Source: Chloroflexota bacterium (GTDB lineage: Bacteria; Chloroflexota; UBA5177; JANWHV01). Taken from it: a DNA stretch of 8,077 nucleotides. The notes below the pieces were generated by a model that saw only the letters and a program-made list of their open reading frames with translations, did no database searches and was not told the DNA's origin. Made by a program: the position numbers and the translations under genes. Below are positions 1-5,456 of the stretch, piece by piece. Each line of letters begins with the position of its first letter. The first letter of the stretch is position 1. The stretch spans positions 1 through 8,077 of the forward strand of contig JANWHO010000054.1 in NCBI GenBank assembly GCA_025450375.1, written 5' to 3'.

Positions 1-1285
1 GGGCGGCTCCGCCCGCCGTGCTCCCAGTGTGAACGCGCACATCGGCAAAGGTCGCCCCGAGCGCTCTTTCCATCATCCGCCGAACCACCGGCGCCATTGG
101 TTGCCCGACGCTGCCCGCGATCTGGCGCAGGACGGTCTGGCGCGGCGCTGGAGGAGCCGATACCGCTCCGGTCCCTCCGGAATCACCGCCGGCCCGGGCC
201 GCTGCCGCTCGAAGGGTGGGGGTTGACCGGCCGAGCCCGGCCATCGCCGCCGCCATGGCCCGGTCGGTGGCCGCCCGCTCCTGGTGCGCGGTAAGCTGGC
301 GATTCGCGGCGGCCAGAGCTCGGAACGGGATCGCGGAGGCGAGCAAGGCAGCCGGCGAAGCGGCCAGGCTCCGCCTGGCGGACGCCACCTGCATGGTCGA
401 TTCCGCGGCGGACCAGGGCGGAGCAAAAGTACTGGCGCCCGCCCCACCCGCCTGCATGATGGTCATCTGGCGTCCCCGCCGCGTGTCGGGGAGCTCATGG
501 ACTGAACTCGCCCCTGTCGGAATTTCTCCCAGGCGCGCGGGGATCGTCGGGAGGGAAGGATGACCGATCGCGAACTCGCCCGTTTCTCCCAGACGCGCGG
601 GGACCGTCGCCGATGAGGGGCCGAGTGTCCCAACCTGAACCCCTTGCACCGGAATCTCCCTCAAGCGATCGGGAATACGTGGGCCGCTGATGCCCAGTGT
701 GGAAGCCCGGATCGGCCCCTCCAGGGACCGCGCGATTGCCACTTGCACCGGGGCAAGCGAGGCGCTCATGGCCGCGACGGCGGCCAGCCCAGGCAGGGCT
801 GGGTGTGAGAACGGCAGACTGGTGAGCATGGCCGGGCTGGCCGCGGCGTGAACGACTGGTCCGGACGCGGCCGTAGAGGCGCGCGCGGCTGCCTGTCGGG
901 CGGTCGCTCGCCGCGTATGCTGGGTCAGGGAAGCCAGGAGGCTGAGCGACCGGAGGAGTTCACGGTTCGCGGCCAGGGTGCCCGAGACGTCCGTCCCACC
1001 GGCGGACTCCGTGGCATAGCGGGCCAGCAGATCCTCCCACATGCGGCGGGCCAGAGGGGTGATCGGTGACAGGAGCGGCACCGCGGGCCGCGCCGGCCCG
1101 TGGTTCAGCGCCAGGAGACCTGGCGCCTGGATAACCTGGCGGCGCAAGAGAGTCTCCACGAAGCGTGGATGGCGCTCGGCGAGGGCGACGGCCCGCGCGC
1201 GTCCAGCGCGCGAAAGCCCATGCCGCCCGCGTGGCGGCGCGCTCGGACCGGGTTTTTTGGGCCCGGCTCCCTTCGGCTTAGCCAC
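1..1285 (-). CDS. DUF4157-containing eCIS protein with long Ala-rich N-terminal region (3' end beyond window)
   Basis: An open frame of 428 codons runs off the left edge. I start it at GTG 1285 (VAKPKGAGPKKPG), which overlaps the stop of the upstream tube gene by 8 bp; the first in-frame ATG comes about 80 codons later and there is only a weak Shine-Dalgarno, so translational coupling is likely. Residues 1-380 are rich in Ala, Arg, Pro and Leu, with no signal peptide or obvious membrane segment and no fold I recognise. Three degenerate repeats of the type IPARLGEI lie near residues 202-255. From about residue 394 to the edge the sequence GQPMAPVVRRMMERALG followed by ATFADVRVHTG matches the N-terminal half of DUF4157, a domain very common in eCIS loci and usually carrying an HExxH motif further on, outside this window. 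Its position just after the second tube gene suggests a cargo, a cargo adaptor or a structural accessory; which of these cannot be decided here. The domain call is firm, the function unknown. Confidence 0.85.
   Translation of the reverse strand, partial: MAKPKGAGPKKPGPSAPPRGRHGLSRAGRARAVALAERHPRFVETLLRRQVIQAPGLLALNHGPARPAVPLLSPITPLARRMWEDLLARYATESAGGTDVSGTLAANRELLRSLSLLASLTQHTRRATARQAAARASTAASGPVVHAAASPAMLTSLPFSHPALPGLAAVAAMSASLAPVQVAIARSLEGPIRASTLGISGPRIPDRLREIPVQGVQVGTLGPSSATVPARLGETGEFAIGHPSLPTIPARLGEIPTGASSVHELPDTRRGRQMTIMQAGGAGASTFAPPWSAAESTMQVASARRSLAASPAALLASAIPFRALAAANRQLTAHQERAATDRAMAAAMAGLGRSTPTLRAAAARAGGDSGGTGAVSAPPAPRQTVLRQIAGSVGQPMAPVVRRMMERALGATFADVRVHTGSTAGGAA
504..680 (-). repeat. 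Three degenerate repeats inside the DUF4157 protein
   Basis: In reading order the encoded units are RIPDRLREIP (about 650-680), TVPARLGETG (about 572-607) and TIPARLGEIP (about 504-547). The second and third are also close at DNA level: both carry gaactcgcc, then ttctcccag, then cgcgcgggga on the plus strand, with a small insertion in one. This points to an internal duplication. No function is known to me; they could be a short docking motif or a structural turn. Confidence 0.55.
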
Positions 1286-1751
1286 CGGTGACTCGGGTGA
1301 AGGCGGCACAGGCAAACTCGAGCGCCTCGATTGCCACCGCGTTCTCGGAAGCCTTGAAGGAAGGGCCGCTCCACTTCACCGGGAGGGCATCGGCCAGGGT
1401 CCAACTTATCTTGCTCGCACTGGTAGTGCCCGCCGTCTGATAGTAGGCATTGATCGTGATCGCTTTCCGGTTTATCGTGCCATCAAGGACCGCGTTGTAC
1501 CAGATCCAGAGCGTATCATCTTGAACCAGACCGCGGCGGAGGGTAATATTCCCAACCTTGGTCCGGACCGGTAACTTATGGGTATAGCCGTTCAGGCCCC
1601 CTTCAGCGTACTCAAAGACTTCCGTATTCAGTTCCAGACCAGAGCACTCACTGAAATAGGCAACCTCGAGGCCCTGAATTTCCACCGAGAATTTTTGGGT
1701 GACAATATATTCTTGAGACGAACTGTAGCTAGTACTGGCCATGCTAGGCAT
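1278..1751 (-). CDS. Second inner-tube protein (T4 gp19-like, Afp5/Pvc5-type position)
   Basis: This 157-residue protein belongs to the phage T4 gp19-like tube family. Features seen are the N-terminal strand FSVEIQGLEVAYFSECSGLE (residues 21-40), the loop with VGNITLRRGL (66-75), DDTLWIWYNAV (78-88) and a C-terminal strand IEALEFACAAFTRVTG. The order of conserved elements matches the first tube gene (2391-2837), but identity is low, so these are old paralogues with different roles. In Afp/PVC systems a later tube-like gene makes the specialised ring joining tube to baseplate, and I infer that role here. The start at 1751 is favoured over Met4 by an AAGGAG seven bases upstream. A strong hairpin precedes the gene. 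The stop overlaps the start of the DUF4157 gene. Tube identity is firm; the baseplate-adaptor role is inferred from position. Confidence 0.93.
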   Translation of the reverse strand: MPSMASTSYSSSQEYIVTQKFSVEIQGLEVAYFSECSGLELNTEVFEYAEGGLNGYTHKLPVRTKVGNITLRRGLVQDDTLWIWYNAVLDGTINRKAITINAYYQTAGTTSASKISWTLADALPVKWSGPSFKASENAVAIEALEFACAAFTRVTGG

Positions 1752-1758
1752 AGTTACA

Positions 1759-1764
1759 CTCCTT
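1759..1764 (-). promoter_or_regulatory. Ribosome binding site of the second tube gene
   Basis: AAGGAG on the minus strand lies 7 nt before ATG 1751. It is the best Shine-Dalgarno in the window and settles the start at MPSMAS rather than at the inner Met4. Confidence 0.75.
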
Positions 1765-1775
1765 GCGGCCCCAGA

Positions 1776-1807
1776 GCCGATCCCCCGCCGAAAGGCGGAG
1801 GATCGGC
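1776..1807 (-). promoter_or_regulatory. 14-bp intercistronic RNA hairpin before the second tube gene
   Basis: In the minus-strand transcript the arm GCCGATCCTCCGCC (1807-1794) pairs with GGCGGGGGATCGGC (1789-1776) around a TTTC loop. That gives 14 pairs with one G-U. It lies between the DUF6760 stop (1832) and the tube Shine-Dalgarno (1764-1759), ending 11 nt before the latter. No T run follows, so a classical intrinsic terminator is unlikely. A role in mRNA processing, stability or partial polarity is an inference; phage and phage-like structural operons often use such elements to set major-protein levels. Confidence 0.55.
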
Positions 1808-1831
1808 GATTCCGAGAGGGGGAGCGGCGCT

Positions 1832-2080
1832 CTAACGAAGATCCTTGAACGCCGAAGTGATTCGTTGTTCATCCTCCGCGTTGCGCCGCCGATTGATCTG
1901 ATCGATTTCCTCTACCCAGCGCCGGCGATCCTGATGCGACATGCCCAGAATCGCTTCGTCTGCCCAGTGGAAATGGTACGCGATGTATGCTACCTCCTCA
2001 TAGACCCGATCGAGGGGGTAGCGAGCTACCCCCCCAGCTCGGTAATATCCACCTCCACCTCGGTGGAGCAGTTGGGGCAT
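1832..2080 (-). CDS. DUF6760 family small eCIS/phage-tail protein, probably also made as a -1 frameshift fusion
   Basis: The frame encodes 82 residues if started at ATG 2080. The recognisable core is VARYPLDRVYEEVAYIAYHF (residues 18-37), then the helical HQDRRRWVEEIDQINRRR. This is typical of the DUF6760 family, small proteins found beside tube and assembly genes in eCIS and some phages; their biochemical role is not known to me. Residues 1-17 (MPQLLHRGGGGYYRAGG) look unlike family members and are simply the other frame of the upstream gene, which overlaps by 55 bp. ATG 2080 has only AAGG four bases upstream. There is no ATG, GTG or TTG next to the conserved VARYPLD, whereas a -1 slip at the G7 run would enter the frame precisely there. 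I therefore think the domain is made at least partly as the C-terminal part of a fusion with the tail-assembly protein. The family call is firm; the mode of expression is inferred. Confidence 0.78.
   Translation of the reverse strand: MPQLLHRGGGGYYRAGGVARYPLDRVYEEVAYIAYHFHWADEAILGMSHQDRRRWVEEIDQINRRRNAEDEQRITSAFKDLR
1989..2035 (-). other. Candidate programmed -1 ribosomal frameshift signal (slippery G7 plus stem-loop)
   Basis: Reading the minus strand, the tail-assembly frame ends GAG CTG GGG GGG TAG. The seven G (2035-2029) are in phase as G GGG GGG, immediately before the stop (2028-2026). After a 6-nt spacer comes the arm GCTACCCCCTC (2022-2012), a 12-nt loop (2011-2000) and the arm GAGGAGGTAGC (1999-1989), giving 10 Watson-Crick pairs with one C-A mismatch. 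A -1 slip reads GGG GGG GTA GCT CGC TAC, continuing as GGVARY into the DUF6760 core, and yields 122 + 65 = 187 residues. A competing 8-bp hairpin, GGGGGTAG (2033-2026) with CTACCCCC (2021-2014), covers the slip site itself and must melt when the ribosome arrives. Slip site, spacer and structure are seen; activity is inferred from the lambda G/GT class of tail genes. Confidence 0.62.
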
Positions 2081-2394
2081 ACGACCTTGATCGGTTCGCC
2101 GCCTTCCGAGTTGATCCGCCGGTAGAACCCTTGCAGATAGGCCAGGTCGGTGGAGAACATCCCTTCGATCACCGCCGTCGAGACCGAATTGAGCGTGCCC
2201 AGCTTGGTGATCACCTCGCTCAGCAAGATGACCACCAAATAGGCTGGATTCTGCTTAACCCTTGGATCGCGCAGAGGCACGATTTCATCACCCGCCGTGG
2301 CCAGCCGCATGGTGCCTTCACGATGCAGATTGCCCTCGTAGTCGACAAATCCCTTAGGTAGGACGAACGGAAACTCGGTTTGCAGCTTTGTCAT
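2026..2394 (-). CDS. Phage-tail-assembly-like (chaperone) protein of eCIS
   Basis: This 122-residue protein has the motifs FPFVLPKGFVDYEGNLHREG (residues 8-27), MRLATAGDEIVPLRDPRV (29-46) and NPAYLVVILLSEVITKLGTL (49-68). I recognise these from the 'phage tail assembly protein' family that accompanies tube genes in eCIS and Mu-like tails. The C-terminus carries VVCPNC (104-109), half of a possible zinc site, and ends ELGG at the G7 run. ATG 2394 forms an ATGA overlap with the stop of the first tube gene, so the two are translationally coupled; an upstream in-frame start at 2493 only adds sequence read out of frame from the tube gene. In tailed phages the gene after the tube usually encodes a chaperone for tail-length control that is extended by frameshifting; I infer a similar role. 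The family call is good, chaperone activity inferred. Confidence 0.86.
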   Translation of the reverse strand: MTKLQTEFPFVLPKGFVDYEGNLHREGTMRLATAGDEIVPLRDPRVKQNPAYLVVILLSEVITKLGTLNSVSTAVIEGMFSTDLAYLQGFYRRINSEGGEPIKVVCPNCSTEVEVDITELGG

Positions 2395-2837
2395 ACGATC
2401 CGCTTCAGGCCCTCGTGCGCCAGCGTCACTTCCTCGGTCAACACTTCGTTGCCCTTGGCGGAAAGGCCGCTGCTCTTCCAGCTGCTCAACCAACCATTGA
2501 TGAAGTCAAACTGGATCACCGGAGTGGCCTGATCGGCGGCGAGGCCGATGATCGACCCATTCTTCCGGGCCTCGGCATGCTTGCCGTCGATCACCTTTTC
2601 CCGCAGATTCCAGAGCGTCTTGTCGGAGGTGAAGCCGCGCTTGAGGGTGATGTCGCCCCACTTCACGTTGCCGAACTGCTTGATGAAGATGTTCTTGCCG
2701 CTCTTATCGACCTGCTGGTGGTCGATCACCTGGGTGTTGTTATCGAAGCCCGAGGCTTCGGTGAAGTCAATCGTATCCATGCCCTGGATCTTGAGCTGGA
2801 ACGAAAAAACCGCGATCGGATCGTTTCGGTCTGGCAT
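2391..2837 (-). CDS. First inner-tube protein (T4 gp19-like, Afp1/Pvc1-type)
   Basis: The product is 148 residues, the usual length of gp19-like tube subunits. Visible family elements are DPIAVFSFQLKIQGMDTIDF (residues 6-25), ASGFDNNTQVIDHQQ (28-42), the conserved loop VKWGDITLKRGFTSDKTLWN (58-77) and a C-terminal strand VTLAHEGLKRIV. Such subunits form hexameric rings that stack into the channel carrying the payload. Its place directly after the sheath gene suggests this is the main tube protein. GGGGAG sits 10 nt before ATG 2837, which is acceptable spacing. The gap to the sheath stop is only 37 bp, so the two share a transcript, and the downstream assembly gene starts inside its stop codon. 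Confidence 0.94.
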   Translation of the reverse strand: MPDRNDPIAVFSFQLKIQGMDTIDFTEASGFDNNTQVIDHQQVDKSGKNIFIKQFGNVKWGDITLKRGFTSDKTLWNLREKVIDGKHAEARKNGSIIGLAADQATPVIQFDFINGWLSSWKSSGLSAKGNEVLTEEVTLAHEGLKRIV

Positions 2838-2874
2838 CTTTCTACAACTCCCCTGTTCTATGAACTAATCCGGC

Positions 2875-4512
2875 CTACTCAGCCCCAGGCGCCCACTGGC
2901 TGATCCGGAAGATCACGAATTCGGCGGGCTTCGTGGGAGCAATCCCGATCTCCACGATTACCTGACCGGCATCAATGGTCTCCCGCGTATTATTCTCGGC
3001 ATCGCACTTGACATAGAACGCATCCTTGGCCGTGGCGCCGAAGAGCGCCCCGGTCATATAGACACGGGTCAAGAACGCGGACGAGTCACGCCGAAGCTGC
3101 ATCCACAGCGTCTGGTCGTTGGGCTCGAATACCGACCACTGGGTGCCGCCCGCGATGCTCTCACGGACAAAGTTGAACAGACGCCGCACGTTCAGATACC
3201 GCCATTCGGGGTCGCTGGACATGGTGCGGGCGCCCCAGATACGGATGCCGCGGCCGGGGAAGGCGCGGATGCAGTTGATACCGACCGGATTGAGCAGGGT
3301 CTGCTCCATCTGGTTGGTCTGATACTCCAGGCCAATGCAGCCGGCGATCGTCTCGTTTGCCGGCGCCTTGTGTACGCCGCGCGTATTGTCGGTCCGGGCC
3401 CACACACCGGCCAGGTGGCCGCTGGGAGGCAGGTTCATCGTCTTGCCGCTCACCGGATCGTTTACCTGGATCCAGGGATAGTAGAAGGCCGCGTACGACG
3501 AGTCGTACCGCGCCTCGTTCAGGCGCCAATCCTTGATTTGCTGAGGCTTCATCCCAGGAGGAGCGTCGAGAATGGCCACCCGGTCGCCATTGCGCTCGCA
3601 ATGGTCGATCATCGCCGTCTGTACGGCGCGGAGGCCGTCGCCGTCGATCAGGCCCTTCTGATAGGCGCTCATCAGGTCGGGAGCACAGAGAATAGTCAAC
3701 TCATCCACCGCGTCGAGGCCGCCCAAGCCCGTCCGGTCGGCGGAGTCGCCGATGTAATCATTGGGGGTGAGACTGGTCAGGGCCACCACGGGCGGCGCGC
3801 TCTCCAGATTGAAGAGCCCGAGTTGCGGCGGCACCATCAGGGAGGTCTCGTCCGTGGCCTCGAGCATGGCCCGGACTAGCTTGGAGGCAACCCGGCCCTG
3901 GTTGACCACGGTCTCCACGAAGCGGGCGTCTCCCCGCTTCAGCGTGACGTTGTCGTACCGTTCCTGGGTATCACCGGAGCGGACGGTCATATTGAACCGC
4001 GGAGTGGGATCGGCTTCCGGGGCCGGCGCGGCGCCCTCCGCCTTCTCCTTGCCGTCTGGTTTCTTCTCGGCGGTGGCCCCTGGGGCCTCGGGCGTGGCGT
4101 TGGCGATCTCCACCACCACGTTGGCGGCCGCCCCCGGCAGCGCGGTCAGACGGAGCGCTCCGCTGCCGGTGCCCGCGCGGGACGGAAGCAGGCGTTGCGC
4201 GGGTTGCGCGCTTACCTGGCCGTTGCCGCTCCCGGCCCCATTCCCCTCGGAGCCCAGGCGCACGACATAGCACACGCCGCCCCCATTATTGAAATAGCCG
4301 TAAACGCTGTGAGCCAGATAGGCGCCTTCGATAAAGTCGCCAAAGGTGTTCTTGTACTGGGTCCAGTTGGTGATCAGGGTAGCCTGGTTGAAGGGCCCGC
4401 GCTCGGCGAACCCAATAAACCCGGCAACCGCCGTACCAACACCCTCAATCGGCTTACTACCGCCGGCAACTTCCTCGACATAGACTCCAGGCGCGAGATA
4501 GCTTGTGGCCAT
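2875..4512 (-). CDS. Contractile tail sheath protein (eCIS, Afp2-4-type)
   Basis: This 545-residue protein forms the outer contractile cylinder. Its N-terminus, YLAPGVYVEEVAGGSKPIEG (residues 5-24) then GTAVAGFIGFAERGP (26-40), is the classical sheath start and includes the strand exchanged between neighbouring subunits. Other hallmarks are YLAHSVYGYFNNGGGVCYVV (65-84), RVAILDAPPG (311-320), YAAFYYPWI (340-348), GHLAGVWARTDNTRGVHKAP (365-384), IRAFPGRGIRIWGART (415-430) and the C-terminal PAEFVIFRISQ (529-539). Residues 140-172 form a Pro/Ala/Glu/Lys-rich low-complexity stretch in the surface-facing N-terminal half. Afp and PVC have several sheath paralogues; this window shows one. A Shine-Dalgarno-like AGGGA lies about 8 nt before ATG 4512. 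The 113-bp gap to the DUF4255 gene holds this site and nothing else I can name. Confidence 0.97.
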   Translation of the reverse strand: MATSYLAPGVYVEEVAGGSKPIEGVGTAVAGFIGFAERGPFNQATLITNWTQYKNTFGDFIEGAYLAHSVYGYFNNGGGVCYVVRLGSEGNGAGSGNGQVSAQPAQRLLPSRAGTGSGALRLTALPGAAANVVVEIANATPEAPGATAEKKPDGKEKAEGAAPAPEADPTPRFNMTVRSGDTQERYDNVTLKRGDARFVETVVNQGRVASKLVRAMLEATDETSLMVPPQLGLFNLESAPPVVALTSLTPNDYIGDSADRTGLGGLDAVDELTILCAPDLMSAYQKGLIDGDGLRAVQTAMIDHCERNGDRVAILDAPPGMKPQQIKDWRLNEARYDSSYAAFYYPWIQVNDPVSGKTMNLPPSGHLAGVWARTDNTRGVHKAPANETIAGCIGLEYQTNQMEQTLLNPVGINCIRAFPGRGIRIWGARTMSSDPEWRYLNVRRLFNFVRESIAGGTQWSVFEPNDQTLWMQLRRDSSAFLTRVYMTGALFGATAKDAFYVKCDAENNTRETIDAGQVIVEIGIAPTKPAEFVIFRISQWAPGAE

Positions 4513-4625
4513 CGAGACTTTCCCTTCCCTCTTCTAGCTGAGCTACAGGTCCGACCAGCTTCGTACCGTGCGCCCCTCCCGTCCCGCGGGCGATCGGGCC
4601 CGGCGGCGCCATGCGCTGCCCATCC

Positions 4626-5456
4626 TCACACCTCCAGATCGTAGTTTTGACTGGGAACCACCAGTTCCCGGTCCAACACCGCCCCACCATCCTGGGTGAT
4701 CCGCACCTGATGTGTCCCCTCGGGCACCCCCGAGGCGACAAAGCGACCGTCATCGCCGGTTCGCACGCTGATTCCCAGATCGGGGAAGGACACCCCCACA
4801 CCGGGGACCGGCGCCCCGTGCCCCTTCCCCTTGGCCTTCGCGTGTACGATACCGCCGACTGCCAGCCAATGACTAACCCGCTGTTTCCGCGCGTCCATGA
4901 TGTCGGTAATCGTCGTGAGCACCAATGGCGCTTCCCGCATCACGTTCAGGTCCACCGGCAAGGTCACGGCATAGACCACGGCCGGCTTCAAGTCATTATC
5001 GAGCGCGTTCCAGAACTCTCCCGGGTTCCGCAACACTCCTTCCGCTTGGGCGACCATGATGTTGACCGGGAAATCCACCTTCATGGTCCCCTGCAGCAGA
5101 TCCTTGCCTATCTCGCTTTCACGCATCATGGCGGTCATCGCGCGCCAGAGCAGTGTATGCTCGTCCGAGATCTCGCGAGCCCAACTGGTCACGAAGTACG
5201 AGAGATCCACGTAGACCGGTGGCCGCACCCGACCGGTCCTTCCCTCCGGCCCATTCACGGTTCGATAATTGAGCGTACGCAGCGAGACGTTCTCCCGCAC
5301 GTCAAAGAGATAGAGATTCACCGTTGGTTTAATCACCTTGGCGGACCACTCGCGTTTAGGACAATCAAAACTGATCTCGACCTCGTTGGGATCCAGCGGC
5401 ACTCGTTTCACCAAGAGCTGCTTAAGCGTGGCGTTGAAGTCGGTCAGCATGGTCAT
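4626..5456 (-). CDS. DUF4255 tail terminator/cap protein with extra C-terminal beta domain (Afp16/Pvc16-like)
   Basis: The first 190 or so of 276 residues match DUF4255: an N-terminal helix, then PTVNLYLFDVRENVSLRTLN (residues 44-63), RPPVYVDLSYFVTSW (78-92) and EHTLLWRAMTAMMRES (99-114). In Afp and PVC this family (Afp16/Pvc16) caps the distal end of tube and sheath and fixes particle length. Residues 200-276 are an addition: a Lys/Gly linker (AKAKGKGHG) followed by VPGVGVSFPDLGISVRTGDD and GRFVASGVPEGTHQVRI, which looks like a carboxypeptidase-regulatory-like or other Ig-type beta sandwich. Such a domain would be well placed on the outer tip of the cap, perhaps for binding or stability; this is inference. 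ATG 5456 overlaps the stop of the cysteine-cluster gene (ATGA), so the two are coupled. Met3 is an alternative start. Confidence 0.94.
   Translation of the reverse strand: MTMLTDFNATLKQLLVKRVPLDPNEVEISFDCPKREWSAKVIKPTVNLYLFDVRENVSLRTLNYRTVNGPEGRTGRVRPPVYVDLSYFVTSWAREISDEHTLLWRAMTAMMRESEIGKDLLQGTMKVDFPVNIMVAQAEGVLRNPGEFWNALDNDLKPAVVYAVTLPVDLNVMREAPLVLTTITDIMDARKQRVSHWLAVGGIVHAKAKGKGHGAPVPGVGVSFPDLGISVRTGDDGRFVASGVPEGTHQVRITQDGGAVLDRELVVPSQNYDLEV

Noticed and set aside
73..447. Minus-strand 124-codon frame (and 1105-1404)
   Set aside because: Both lie within the longer DUF4157 and tube frames on the same strand in another phase and are Arg/Pro-rich, typical of out-of-frame GC-rich DNA.
1253..1258. 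A6 run (minus strand, CCCAAAAAACCC) as a second frameshift site
   Set aside because: The A AAA AAC heptamer is not in phase with the DUF4157 frame, and the tube frame has already stopped at 1278. A slip would leave the long conserved frame.
2395..2493. Upstream start at 2493 for the tail-assembly gene
   Set aside because: The extra 33 residues are an out-of-frame reading of the tube gene. ATG 2394 with its ATGA overlap and the family-like MTKLQTEF start fits better.
3761..4270. Plus-strand open frames across the sheath gene (3370-3879, 3761-4270, 4195-4644)
   Set aside because: These are antisense shadows in GC-rich coding DNA; the sheath reading is certain.
4528..4552. tRNA-like start: CTGTAGCTCAGCTAGAAGAGG resembles a D-arm (minus strand)
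   Set aside because: The D-stem is imperfect and no anticodon arm, T-arm or acceptor partner follows; the downstream bases are the sheath Shine-Dalgarno and start codon.
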